DNA of 64,000 bases from Beroe forskalii (GCA_011033025.1 WFMF01000349.1:1-64000); one strand, 5' to 3'; numbered from the stretch's first letter, positions 10,030 to 22,341 are shown. The notes: generated by a model not told the origin, from the letters alone. Numbers and translations are program-made.

Positions 10030-13000
10030 TCAACCAGCACTAGATATGACCAACTTAATTAAAACAAGGCATAGTAAAAATCTGGTTGATAAGGACGAAT
10101 GCGCTGAACTGCACATGCCCTCGTCCTCGAAGCTGAGAATGCACGTTTTTTGAGTTCTGTAGTACATGATGCTGTCCGCCAGGGAGGAGTCCGTGTGGGA
10201 GCGCGTGCCCTGCCTGTTGGACGGCTCAGCGTGGATCATGTCCTCTTCCGCCTGGCACCCGCTGTGGCTCGGAACCCGGGTCCCGGTGTAAGGGGAGAAG
10301 GACTCGGCGGGGGCCTGGCAGGAGGGCTCCATGTCCACTACGAGCAGGACATTAGTGTCCGGGACGCAGGACACCTTGTACCGGGACAAACATCCCGGAC
10401 CGTCCCCGTCCAGGTACATGTCAGTCTGTTGGAAATCAAAGTTCCTCTGAAAGAGGCGGAACATCTTGCAACATTCCACCATGGAGTGGGACAGGGCTGC
10501 CACGGGGTGAGGCTCCAGAAACAGATAGTCGAACACAAAATATAGCTTAAAATTGGTTAAAAAGTTGAAGATACCCGCGATTAGGTTGTATAAAATAGGT
10601 TTAAAATAAGAGAGACTGGCGGCGCTGCCGTGCGCTGGCTGCTGGTCGGCCACAGTTTCAGGACAAAGGTTTATACACTCGGTGTAGTTCACCACGGAGA
10701 AGACCTCCCGGTCGATGAGCTGTTGGAAGAGGTAGGGGTACAGCTCGCCCATGTGTCCTGACACGTCCGTTGGGAAGCCCATGAGCGCTTCCCCGTTCTC
10801 GTCCACCAGAAACCGCTCGAACTTGTCGGAGAAGCCGCCAAGCAGCCGCTCCCGGACCAGCTCCACCCTCAGCTCGACGCCCACAGCCGCCACCTGGCTC
10901 ATGACGCCGTCCAAGGTGACGTTGACGCGCTGCGTCAGGTTCACTGACCGGAAGTTGAAGAGCTCCCTCCTGAGAGGGTGCGATATGAAGAGGGAGGCTT
11001 TGGTGATGTTCTTGACGGTCTGCGCGTAGGAGGGGAGGATGGAGGTGCGCGTGGAGTTGGCACTGATCCAGCTGGGATGGCTGAAGAACACGAGGCCCGT
11101 GTAGGTGATGATGAAGTGGGACATCACCTCGTTCTTAGGGAATGACTTCCCGTCAATCACCACAACTTCATCCCGCCCCTTCTTGCCGCGTGGCTGCTTG
11201 AACGCCTTACGGAAGTCTTTAGAAAGGTAAATATCCGTGAGAATGGAGAAAGTCACAGCGCTGCACACGTTCTTTTCTACCAACGGGTATGAACCGGAGC
11301 CCTGAGCCAAGACATCGCTGATTCTACAGCTGTTTTCCTGAAAGTTGTTGAGGATGCCGTCCTTCCAAGTAGTCGATATTATCTGGTTAATTTCAGCGAT
11401 GTCGAGAGTGTTATTCACATAGTTCAAGTAGGTGGGAGGGTAGGAGGGGTAGATGCATGCGATACTGAAGGGGGTCGAGTCTACAGGGTAGATCTGATAC
11501 ACGAGGTCCTGAAACAATTCACAATAGAGACACGTACAAAACACAAAGTTCTTCATACCCCACATATTTTGCTTTTGGAGAATCATTTTTCACAATCAAA
11601 TCCAATCGGAATGGATCAAAGTAAAACTGTACCAAAGGAATTGTTACCAAGTTTTATGGTTTTGGCTGCAGAAGAGGGGTGCCGACTTATTACCAACCCT
11701 GTATATAGCTGATTTTTATCCCGGCAATCGTGACGAGACAACGTACTACAAAATCAATTTAACAGCTGGTGCTTGTTTAGTACCTGATACCATTCCGTTC
11801 CCCTCTTCTGGTTCTCATAGAGGAGAAATCCCTTGGTTATCACGATGGAGCTGTCCTGATCTATCATCTTCCGTTCCAGTTGTATTATGTCCTGAAATAA
11901 GCCCTTTTTCTCACTTATTCTTACGAGTATGACCATTGACCATGTGTGCTACTGCTCATCAGTCAAAAGGAATGGTGAAGTAAATACTAGCTAATTATCC
12001 AATGATTATAAAATTCATACTCCATTATTGATGATTCTAGAGTGCTATAGTAACCTCGATGTTTTCGTCAGTCCACTGGAAGTTGTGAAGTTTGGTGTTC
12101 ACATCTTCATGTCGGTATTTGTCTATCTTTGGGTGATAGACAGGGTAGCCCTTGTTGTTGAGGATCATACTGGAACTGCTGATAGGTAGCACAGTGCTGC
12201 TGATCTCAATGATACGGGACGCTTTGAAGTCCAACCCGACAATCCCTGAAACGTATTGTTTTGTTATTAAAGTCAAACCCAACAATCCCTGTAATTAACA
12301 GATTATTATGTAAAGTCCAAGTACCAGCTATGCTTCATTTGATTCCATTCATATCATTGGATTCCAAACACACATGTTCACATTCGCGTAGCTGCTCACT
12401 GCCACTGTCCATCGTTATTAAGACACCTACCTAGCAAAGAAACGCTGTTGTTGTTTGCTATTTTGGAGACGTATCGCTCGGAGTCCGACGTGCCGACCAC
12501 CACTGGCAGAGTTACTGTAATCACCAGCCCGAACCCTCCCATGTCCTTGTAAGCGTTGCTCCAAGTGGGCTGCACTTCACGGTCCTTTAGCGGAGAGTTG
12601 CCTATCTGAGATAAGGAATTATAGGTTATTGGGGGTGCCAGTCAGAGATAAGGAAATTATAGGTTACTAGCAGGCCCGTTGGGCCTGCTAAAACGTAGCT
12701 CACTCGGCGGGGCTACGCCCCGCCTCCCTCGCAGTATTCCACCATTGCAATTGAAATTATGAAGACAATTTTTCTATTTTTACCGCATCGAAGAATGAAG
12801 ACATTTGATGCAAAGCCCACTCAGACTTCATTCACGCCAGCTTAAATTTCGTCACTTGCAAATTTTAAAATATTGAAAAGTTTATGAAGGAGCAAAATTT
12901 ACAATAATTCGTTTGTCACTGACCCATGAAGGCCAGTTTTGTCTAATTGCAATTGTATGACGAAGTTAATTGAATTGAAAAATGAGAACCGTGCATGTAT

Positions 13001-16000
13001 ACTGAACTTTGAATTACGCATTGATTTACGCCAAGATTCCCAAATTCGCAATAATATATGCTATGCCCAATTATTTGGTCAATTTGATTTGGACTTGATC
13101 TTAATTTCTTTCAACACTTGCTCGATTAACATTATTTAGTTGAAACCATTTTAATAATCAACTCAGCATCGATTTAATAAATTGACCGACCATTGCCACT
13201 GATTTATGAAGGGAATTCTATCGCCTATGTCCTCCCCGATGCCAGCCATAGTTACCCATTCTCTATCTTCAGATCTTTAATTTTAAATGTAGAAGACGTA
13301 AAATTAACAAAAACCACGACGCAGCAGTTAGCAACGTATCAGAAACCACTCGCATACAACTGCACGTGCAGTTTCCAGTGACCATGGCAACGGTACCAAT
13401 AAGCACATTTTCCCCCGTTCGTTTCTCTTGATAAGTTGATATTTACTTGGCAAGCTCAAATTTAAAATGTGCGCCCGCACAGACATTATTCACGTGCTCT
13501 TACGAAATTATATATAAGACTAGCAGGCCCGTTGGGCCTGCTAATACACAGCTCACTCGGCGCTGCTACGCAGCACCTCGTTCAAAAATTCAAATCAACC
13601 AAATACTTTTTACCGCATCAAAAAATTCCAATCACATCAAAAGTAATAACGGATCAACGTATTCAAAACATCATTAAACAGGAATGAATGCGCGCGCAAT
13701 ATGTTACCATAGCAACGCGAGCGCATATACCAAAACTGCACGTGCACGCTTCAAAATGTGTCTACAAAAGGACGAAAAACGTGACGGACGTACAAAATAA
13801 TATTACAGAGGTTGCGAAATTATATTAGAGACTAGCAGGCCCGTTGGGCCTGCAAATACAACTCACTCGGCGTTGCAGCACCTCGTTCGCAGATAAAAAA
13901 ATTACTTTTTACCGGTTCATCAAAAAGTTATAAAGGGAATTCAAAACAGTAAAAGAGATAAGGAAATAGGTTCCCCATTGGGGTGCCATGGGGCGTGACA
14001 AAGAAAAAGGAAATAGGTTATTGGGGTGCCAGTAAGAGATAAGGAAATTATAGGTTATTGGGGTGCCAGTCTGAGATAAGGAAATTATAGGTTATTGGGG
14101 GGTGCCTATCTGAGATAAGGAAATAGGTTATTGTGAGTGCCAGTCAGAGATAAGGAAATTATAGGTTATTGGGGTGCCAGTAAGAGATAAGGAAATAGGT
14201 TATTGGGATGCCAGTCAGAGATAAGCAAATAGGTTATTGGGATGCCTGTCTGAAATAAGGAAATAGGGGATTCTAAATGGGGGGTCAAGCTATGCTAGGC
14301 AAATATCATATATTGTTTTTAGTTATTCTATAAATGTTTTTGACTAATAAATGGGTCGGAATTATGTTTCGAAAAAAGAAGAAAAAGAGGAGTGGAGAGA
14401 AGGGAGGGGTGAGAGGAGAGGGAAGTGACATTTCAAAACGTGACATGTATCTGACTCATACTGCGCTATATTTTTCGGTCTGTCAGCCGACTCGGCAACA
14501 TATTATAATTATCGCATTTTAAAATCATTAAGAACATAACAAAACACCCCGCTTATTCAATGAAATGACACATTTGACACTGGCTTATCAGTGACTTCCT
14601 GACAACCGCTAATTCAAGTACCACTGATAGACACAGAACCAGTATAACAAACACTCAGAGGCACTTTTAATCGAGTTACAATGACTCGTGGGAAGGGAGC
14701 TTAAAATGGAAACGATTCTAGGAACTGCAAAACGGACACCTGTCAAAAAGGCTGTGAAAAACAAGACAAAAACACGAGATGTCGAGATGTCTAAAGTTTC
14801 ATCACGTCAAATGTTGTTTTTGACTGCTCTGCTGTTCGTAAGTGCTTTATTCACATCTTGATTACATTGGGAATTGCTGATAACTATGATGACTTTTGCA
14901 GTGAAATATAATCAATTTAATTATTTGATTAATTGAAAAGCAAAATCTAATTATACTTCACTCTCAAAAGCATCTGAAACTGAAACAAACACTCGTATTC
15001 CAACGAAAAATCTCAAACAGTGGCACCCAATGTTTGGAGAAATTTTTCTCATCCATTAAATTCACATTATTGAAGTTTTTGAAGCCATTATTGAAGTTGT
15101 TGAAGCCCAATAACAACCAATTTGTCCCTTTATTACAAATTTATTACCATTCGTCGAAGATTCCAAGTAATGATCATTTTCTCCAAAGCTCACCTCACGT
15201 CTCCTCTTCTCCCTCTGTATCTAACTTCCTTCAACCTCCCTGATACTCCCTAACTCAGGCAGCAGTACGGTATAGTGCGAGCAGTGGGACCTACAAAGCA
15301 CGAGCCACCCTCCGGTTCATCATGTACCACGACACCTCAACCTGCGACCCCAACTCAGAGTGCGACTTCTACTTCACCAAACTTGAGGTGTACGACTCCA
15401 CCAGTGGGGATGTGCTGCTGTCCGTGGACAAAACCACGCGCTCTCTTGCTGACTCAGATACCGTCTACTTACAGAACGTGGCAGAGCTAAAGGGAGACTT
15501 CCAGTTCGACCTCAAACCCAACTCCAACGTTATGATAAAGTTTGAGGTGTGGGACTTGGACCCGGTCAGTACTCACGATCTGATTCGGGTAGTCTCAGGA
15601 TTACCCGTCAGGTTCAACGACATCATAGAGCTCCCGCGGTGGGCAGACAGGAGGCTTTACCTGAGCAACCCATACGGCTACCTGGATGTCAGCATCAAGA
15701 TCTCGTGTCTGGGACACTACGGAGGCCTCGGGTGTAACGGATGTGCAGATGGTTACTACACCGCAACCTGTGACAAACACTGCGTTCCCGTGCCGGGGAA
15801 CTTCACTTGCGGGAGTGATGGAGAGCGGGTGTGTGCGCCACACCGGAGCGGCGTGCAGTGTGAGGCGTGTAGTGAGGGGTGGGGCGGCGCGGCGTGCACA
15901 GACTGTGCTCCAAACCACTACCCGCCCGGAGTGTGCGATGTGAAGTGTGTAGCGGCGCAGGGAAGATTCACCTGCTCAGAGAAAGGGGAGAGGGTGTGTA

Positions 16001-19000
16001 GTGAGGGGTGGGGTGGTGTGAACTGCACGGAGTGTGCGCCACACTACTACCCGCCAGGGGCGTGCAATGTGGCGTGCTCTGAGGTGGTGGGACAGTATAC
16101 CTGCACGCCACAGGGCGTGAGGAAGTGCGCAGAGCAGTGGCGTGGCGCGCAGTGTGACACGTGCGCGGAGGGTTACTATGGAAACGATTGCGGAGTGTAC
16201 TGTGTTGCTAATGAGCGGTATAACTGCAGTGACACCGGGGAGAGAGTTTGTGGAGAGTCAGGGAGTTGCGATAACGAGAGTGTAACGAGTATACTGATAA
16301 CAGTAATCACAGTAGCAGGGGGTGTTGTTGGGGCGATATTAGGACTTATTGGTGCTTTAGTGGTATTGAGACGCGTCAAGAAAAGGAGAAGTAGAGTGAT
16401 TATGGTGCGACCCTTGGAATTATCTTTCTAAGTTTGCAGCTTGATTTTATTACTGAATTTGATAATATGTTTTGTAAATAAATTATTGAAAAATGCATTA
16501 TCTATTTACGATCATGAATAATTCAATTATGAAACAATGAATATTGCCGCAATTGAGCCTTTTTGATAACTGTGTGAAGGGGGTGCCTATCTGAGATAAG
16601 GAAATAGTGTTATATAGAGTGCATTTTTGAGATAAGGGAATAGGTTAGGTATGGGGATGCCTATGTAATATATAATATGATAATAAGTTATGGGGATGCC
16701 TATAATGTAAAATAAGAAAGTAGGTTATGGGGGTTCCCATTTTGAGATAAGGAAATAGGTTATTGGGGTGCCTGTCTGCCGATGTAGATTAGGAAGAAGG
16801 TTGCATGGGTGCAAATGTAGATTAGGAAGAAGGTTGCATGGGTGCAAATTTAGATTAGGAAGAAGGTTGCATGGGTGAAAATGTAGATTAGAAAATGGGT
16901 TATTGAGCTGTATTGGGGATGTCTTTTTGAGATAAGATAATAAGTTATGAAGGCGCCTAGTTGAGATTATGAGACCAATATAAGTTATCGGTGATTGCTT
17001 AACTAAGACAGTAAGACTAAGGACTTGGTTTGGGAAGATTATAATAACTATAAGGTACTATATTTGGTCAGAGCCAGAAGGGGCTTATTCTCACGACACT
17101 TCAAGGAAAAGTCCTTGAGACTTGGTGTTTCTTTACAGTGTGACGATATCCTATTTTCCGGAAAACGAATCGCACAAAAATCTGCATTTCCAACTCAAAG
17201 TAATTATTCAGAATTTGCAGATTTACGAAGCACTATATATTCCCATATTATTATACAATGCCGATAAACCTGTACTAATCGCTGCAGTGCTGCCTCGATT
17301 TGTCCGAAGTAGAGGATTTTTGAGTAATGACCACGGTTGCTGCAAGCAAGACCTTTCAGACGGTCGGTGTAGAGTCCCTCGTTCCTCCGGAAGGAGAATA
17401 CAAACACCCGCACTTCTTTCCTGGGGTTCAGGGCAGCCACCATTTCCTGAAACATCATTACGATACTCACCGTGTGACAAGTGACACGTGACCGTGTTAC
17501 ACGTGACCGTGATAATACGAACATTGAACAACCGTATAGTGAACCATATTTCGAACAACCGTGCTGTAAAACGTATTGCGTGATTGTTAGAATTTTCTCC
17601 ACCAAATAAAGCATGCCCGTTAAAATTTACCGTATAATGGATGGTTGTTAGGATTAACATCACCATATAAGGCATGATTGGTTTATTAAGGCTACCATAC
17701 AGGGCATGATAGGTATAATTATACCCCTCCCAAGCTTGTTTTAGCGACCGTGTAAGTTTGGTTATACGGTCTCCACTGAATAACAGAGCAAAAAAGCTTA
17801 AAATGAAATTTGATTTTATGAAGGAGCACTCAAAAATCTATTTAAGCGTTGAATCCGGACGAGGGTCGTCAGACCCGAGTAGGAAGAAATACTGTTGTTT
17901 GGTCAGAGAATAGTTGGTCCCAGCTATTTCCGGTCGGGGTATAATCCGGTTCCATGATCTCAGCTGTGACCGTATACCTTCGATAATGAACTCGGCACGC
18001 CTCGTCCATTATCCAACTAACACAGTCTCGGCTGTCGCCTCGACCATGTAAGTTGCGGTATACGGTCACCACTTCGACATGTAACCGCTTATTCTCGCCA
18101 CTATGTATAGCATTAAAGCATAATTGTTTAAATTTACATTACCATATAAGGAATGGTTATAACGATTTACATTAGGATACATTACCATATATGGCATGAA
18201 TGCCAGGATTTTAGGTTAGAGTACTCTAAGCGTCGTAAGAGTGTGTAATTACTTAGGACTGCTATGTAAATTCCTTATTATCTCTGTTACAGGCTCTACG
18301 TACATATGAGATTAATAACTTGTATGTGAAGTATCCCTCTAGGATTATACATGCAGAGCACGGGAGGGTAGTTACACGGGGGTTAGGAGGAAGGCAAGTA
18401 GACCGCTCAGCGCGGTACTTCCCCGCCAATTAGTCCACTATCCTACTAATAGTTTTTGGTTTAGAAAATTTCAAACATGGTTCATTTATAATGACTCCGT
18501 ATAAAGGCCTCAGTGATTACAGAACATACGGTGGTTCAGAGCTCCTGGAAACGCTAATAGCTATTTTCTGTATCATCTGAGTATTTAAACATTTGGTATT
18601 CTTTTCAATCTTTAAAGCGGAGAAGTTCATCAATCGAGGAAGAGCAGTGCCGCAATCAATAGCCATTGAAGGCAATGGGCTGATGGTGATAGCAGAAAAA
18701 ATACTTTGTTTTTAATCAAAGGACTAATAGCACGTGGGTTGAGAAACAAAAATTAGCATCAGTAACAGTGGAAGGCAATTTACATACAGGAGACTTGAGT
18801 CGTGACGGCAAATATACGAAGTCTGACGTAAAGTTAGGAGATTCCTCCCCTACCAGAGTAATGGATAGATGTAAAGACGACGCAGTGAGATACTTACATC
18901 CACGGGCTGGCCAGTCTCGTCTGTGAAGATAACGATAGCTTTCTCACAACCCGTGGTCTGGTTAATGCTCCGAGACGTTTCAAAGGTCTTAAAGGCGACC

Positions 19001-20082
19001 TTGAAGGCGTCGTCCCAGTTGCTGGTGCCATTGGGGTAGCTAGCAGCAATGGCATCGAGGAGCTTTTCCTTCACTATCTTATTGGCTCGTGTCAGGTGAT
19101 GATAACATGTCATGAACTTTGCTGAAAGATTAGTACGATTGTGTGAGCGTAATATGGGTAGCGAATTTGAGAAATAGGTATTCGAATTTGAGAAAAAAAC
19201 AAAACTAAACTGTTCAATAAACCAGGCTTGAAATTCAATCAGCTATTCGGCACAATCAGTGAAAGGCTTACCTTCATGCCCAACGTCGATGGCCGTAACA
19301 AAGTCCGTGTCTGAAATGATCTCCTTCACGAATTTAATAGCAGTTGTCCGGAGTAACCGGCTAGGGAAGCCCTCCAGGCTCCCGCTGGTGTCAATGAGCA
19401 AGATAACATCCTTGGGACACCCGATGCCAGCATTGTACCAGGGACGCCGCCTCACATCGAAGTTAATCTGTTCCTTGGGGGGAATGTTGGTGGCAGGATA
19501 GGTCCTCATGACGCCCTGCGGGGTGCCGATGTATTGCCAGAAGATGGTATCCGAGTGCTTGTCGTTGTTCTCAACGAAGGCTTTGTCTAGTCCTTCCGTC
19601 CACTGGATCGTGTTCCGGACTTCCGTCCAGTTCTCGTACACGTCCGTGGGCAGGTTAATGGCAGACTCCGTCAAACTGACGGCCGCCGAGTACCGCTCGT
19701 AATGCGTCAGCTTGATCGGAGTGGTGCCGTCGTTAGCGCGCATGGGTTCCGTGAAGCCGTCCCAGTACTGGAGATTCATGTTCTTGTTCCATTTGTGTTT
19801 CCGGTAGCTCTGCACGGCCCGTTTGTGGATGTTCCGGAGCGCGGATATTGCCCGGTAGAACTCTTTACCGGTTATCTGACCAACGTATCTACCCAAGGCT
19901 TGAGTGTCGAGCTTTGAACGGTGAGTGTTTGCCTCGTATATCTCCCTAATGATGTCGGCGTCAATAAACGTCCTGAAGTAGGAGAAGATGCGGTTTCTAA
20001 CTTGGGGACCTGACAGGTTACACGGAGCTGAGAGGAGGAGCAGGACAAATACCAGAGGGCGAAGCGCATACAGGCATGACAT
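10030..20082 (-). CDS. CACNA2D: voltage-gated calcium channel alpha2-delta subunit
   Basis: Seven exons, minus strand: 20082-19272, 19121-18898, 17446-17270, 12605-12431, 12245-12055, 11891-11784 and 11508-10030. All introns are GT-AG, the phases agree, and the product is about 1,054 aa, the usual family length. Residues 1-24 form a signal peptide. A VWA_N region follows, with FWQYIGTPQGV and FDVRRRPWYN. The von Willebrand A domain carries a complete metal site, DTSGS, at about 231-235 and AIVIFTD in exon 2. Exons 4-6 encode the Cache-like part (FGLVITVTLP, SLLGIVGLDF). The large last exon is cysteine-rich with many N-glycosylation sites and ends in a hydrophobic tail typical of GPI-anchored members. 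In this family the protein sits outside the plasma membrane and promotes trafficking and gating of high-voltage-activated Cav channels. CACHD1 is a more distant alternative. Intron 3 holds a complete gene on the other strand. Confidence 0.93.
12246..12290 (-). repeat. CACNA2D: tandem copy of alpha2-delta exon 5 start
   Basis: On the minus strand the true exon start (TTTCAG then GGATTGTCGGGTTGGACTT) is preceded 43 bases upstream by a near copy (TTACAG then GGATTGTTGGGTTTGACTT). The copy carries its own AG acceptor. Because 43 is not a multiple of three, using it would shift the frame. Confidence 0.7.
12600..12665 (-). repeat. minisatellite units covering alpha2-delta exon 4 acceptor
   Basis: GCCTATCTGAGATAAGGAA, which on the minus strand contains the acceptor CTTATCTCAG and the first bases of exon 4, is one unit of the GATAAGGAAAT/AGGTTATTGGGG repeat found again at 13950-14270 and 16575-16960. 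Confidence 0.65.
12667..13519 (-). mobile_element. Helitron-like element A of a head-to-tail set
   Basis: On the minus strand it starts TCTTATATATAATTTCG at 13519 and ends with hairpin GGCGGGGC-GTA-GCCCCGCC, then hairpin AGCAGGCCC-AAC-GGGCCTGCT, finishing in CTAG at 12667 before a host T. About 853 bp, no helicase coding. It abuts element B directly at 13519/13520. It lies inside alpha2-delta intron 3 and has the same orientation as that gene. Confidence 0.5.
13520..13831 (-). mobile_element. Helitron-like element B of the set
   Basis: A 312-bp relative of element A. On the minus strand it begins TCTCTAATATAATTTCGC at 13831 and ends with GGTGCTGC-GTA-GCAGCGCC, then the AGCAGGCCC/GGGCCTGCT hairpin and CTAG at 13520. 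Its CTAG end is joined straight to the TC start of element A. Confidence 0.5.
13832..13958 (-). mobile_element. Helitron-like element C, short copy
   Basis: Shares the AGCAGGCCC/GGGCCTGC hairpin and CTAG terminus (at 13832) with A and B. A possible 5' TC preceded by A lies at 13958, giving 127 bp; it may be internally deleted. Confidence 0.4.
13950..14275. repeat. GATAAGGAAA minisatellite inside the alpha2-delta intron
   Basis: About nine imperfect units of 28-37 bp built from GAGATAAGGAAA, TAGGTTATTGGGGTGCC and AGTCAGA. The units contain CTGAGATAAGG, the same bases that form the exon 4 acceptor at 12606. Confidence 0.75.
14706..16431 (+). CDS. transmembrane protein with four tandem DSL-type domains
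   Basis: Two exons, 14706-14837 and 15259-16431, joined in phase 0 by a GT-AG intron; product 434 aa. Exon 1 gives a basic leader ending in MLFLTALLF, a signal-anchor or signal peptide; Met28 is an alternative start nearer to the hydrophobic core. Residues about 60-190 resemble the beta-rich N-terminal (C2/MNNL-like) part of Notch ligands. From about 193 to 380 come four cysteine-rich units with the DSL spacing, YY-x4-C-x3-C, then F/Y-x-C-x4-G-x-R/K-x-C and usually W-x-G-x2-C. No ordinary EGF repeats follow. A single membrane span (about 387-412) and a short basic tail (RRVKKRR) complete it. AATAAA lies at 16477-16482. The gene sits wholly inside intron 3 of the alpha2-delta gene, on the opposite strand. 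A Notch-ligand or co-ligand role is inferred; binding is not shown. Confidence 0.82.
16477..16482 (+). terminator. polyadenylation signal of the DSL gene
   Basis: AATAAA 46 bases after the stop codon at 16429-16431. Confidence 0.6.
16575..16960. repeat. GATAAGGAAA minisatellite, second block, with a 29-bp sub-array
   Basis: Starts GGGGTGCCTATCTGAGATAAGG, carrying both intronic and exonic bases of the alpha2-delta exon 4 boundary, and continues in degenerate form. At about 16784-16900 a distinct unit (TAGATTAGGAAGAAGGTTGC then ATGGGTGCAAATG) is repeated about four times. Confidence 0.65.
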
Positions 20083-21810
20083 TATCCATTTTCTACATGA
20101 TCAGTTCCAGTCAGAAGCTGAGCACAGGACGATGTTGAACTTGGTGTACATTGGGAAACTGCACCCCTGAGGACAGAGATGGAGGTTAAGACTTAGTTGG
20201 AGGGAGTTTTTAGCTAGAAGGAAAAGGCAAAAATCTAAGTTGCCCGACCACCCTAGGCAGGGCTTAGGTAGGACTTTCCAAAATTAACAGTAGCATTATA
20301 TGACATGGGTTAGGGTTAGAGTTGGCGTAACGGTTATTGCTTTGCTGTTAGCAGGGTTTCTATCGTCAAAGTATCAGGTGAGGAGGTCAAGCTTCTTAAA
20401 TACGAGACAAAATAATATGGGACAATAATTCTGGGGATCAAAATTTTAAGGGTTCGAAAATATGAGGATTTTTCCAAAAAATCCCCAAATTTTGTAATGA
20501 CTCGCGAAACGTAACCTGCAAAACTTAATAGGAATTTGCAGCACTCTCCGAACTCCTATCAAGTTGATGCGAGCTATATCTGTTTCACTTTATTTTAAAG
20601 CTCTCAACAGAGGTGAGTTTCATAGTTTCATCAAAATGGCCTCCAATAATCACATCAATTATCCAATAATCACATCAATTATCCTGGAAAACGCCTTAAT
20701 GAGACGTATCCTCTTAACAAGCACTTGTTAAAAAGAAACCATGCCATTAGCGATGACGTATCACGAGCTAATAATACATGAACGGGGCATTACTGTGTCT
20801 AATTATCAAACTATCAATGATACGCATTGATATGGCACATTCTACAGAATCTAACAAGATCGATATGTTCCGTCAAAACGCGAGCTGAAGTACTTAAATC
20901 TTATGAGGGTGATAAGGAAATTGCAGGAGAAATAAAAAAGGCTCTCTGGGAAAGAAACATTGACTTTAAGCTCGCCATGACACGTCAACTATAATAGTTA
21001 GCAAACATATCCAATGAGTACCAACCCGAATTGTAAAAAGATATGTAATAGGCATAGTGGATGAAGTCGTAATATGTGGACCAAGCAGAGTCAGTGGAAA
21101 ATTGCAAATTACCGGTGAAGCTTCGCGGAAAAGTGAAATTATGTGAGAATCTCCCTATAGAAGAGCAAAGAGAGCATCCGAGGAGGAGAAGATAAACACG
21201 CAGTATGATAATACACGGTCATCGAACAGTCAAATATCTGTCATCATGTCGCGATAATGGATATAATTACGCTATGGTGGATACGATCTTAAATACGTGA
21301 AAATGTGAAAGTTCCAATCGTCGTTCTGTCATAGGCAGGTACGTATACATAAATACTTTATTATCTTTTCAAGTTTTCATATTATCGTGAATACAGTAAC
21401 GTACTGATGGAATGATGGAATGCGGCTCAAAGACAACAAGAAGAGAATGTAGGAACGCGCTGGTTGCCTGGTTATTATTAACCCCGGTAATACGGACAAA
21501 TATAAATAGGCGGTTGAGATGACGCCATTAGTCATAAACATTGCGTTAAACTAAATAAGTTAGGGATTCGGGTTGATGGTGCCAAACTATTCAAATTAAT
21601 TTTTCAGCGCTTGGTGCCCTGAAAATGGCTAAACATGATAGAGGAGCATGATAGAGGAGTACTCTGTAATAGAAAAACCTTGTTACTATGACATGGTCAG
21701 AGTTATCATGGAGTTTTGAAAAAATTGAAATTTGCCTAAAATTAATGCGTGCTAACGTCTATCATAAGATCGCATAGTATCATGAATTGCGAGAAACCAA
21801 AATCATAATC
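20083..21810. other. non-coding upstream region of the alpha2-delta gene
   Basis: No supported gene. It should hold the promoter and 5' untranslated region of the minus-strand alpha2-delta gene, but no clear core promoter motif can be singled out. A 20-base direct repeat (CCAATAATCACATCAATTAT) occurs at about 20642-20682. Confidence 0.35.
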
Positions 21811-21812
21811 TA

Positions 21813-22339
21813 CCGGGTGTTCACAGCAGTTGTTCCTAACTTTGAGCGACGATTGTGGGAGAACCAAAGCAGATAGGCTTACCAAACTTTGAAAAATGGT
21901 TCAAAATGGCTATAAAATAGTGACTAGCTATCCCAGCTGATTTTATTTGATGATTTTGTCCCCGTTCACCTAGGGCCTTGTTGTTTATGTTTTGTTGTGA
22001 CTTGTGCAGCAGTATGCGTACGGCGTGTTTATGCTGTTTACATAATTGGTCATAAAATCAAAACGAATTATTGGATCTTTCTGAAATTTTCACACAGTGT
22101 TAATTAGATGTCAGAGTTCATCCAACCAAAATTTCAAGGCCCTAGGTGACCGGGAACATGTCGAACTTTTTACGTCCAGTATGGCAATATTGAAAAAAAA
22201 CATTAAAAAAATCAGCTGGGATAGCTATTCACTATTTTATAGCCATTTTGAACCATTTTTCAAAGTTTGGTAAGCCTATCTGCTTTGGTTCTCCCACAAT
22301 CGTCGCTCAAAGTTAGGAACAACTGCCGTGAACACCCGG
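21813..22339. mobile_element. mariner-type inverted-repeat element
   Basis: A 527-bp foldback element with arms of about 135 bp (21813-21944 and 22208-22339), nearly identical in inverted orientation. Each begins CCGGGTGTTCAC and is bounded by TA (21811-21812 and 22340-22341), as expected for Tc1/mariner insertions. The centre has no coding frame. Confidence 0.7.
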
Positions 22340-22341
22340 TA

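Noticed and set aside
10150..10545. Plus-strand frame of 131 codons
   Set aside because: Antisense shadow of the GC-rich last exon of the alpha2-delta gene.
12606..17269. A missing small exon between alpha2-delta exons 3 and 4
   Set aside because: Joining exon 3 directly to exon 4 keeps phase 0 and gives a segment only about three residues shorter than the vertebrate family, so no extra exon is needed.
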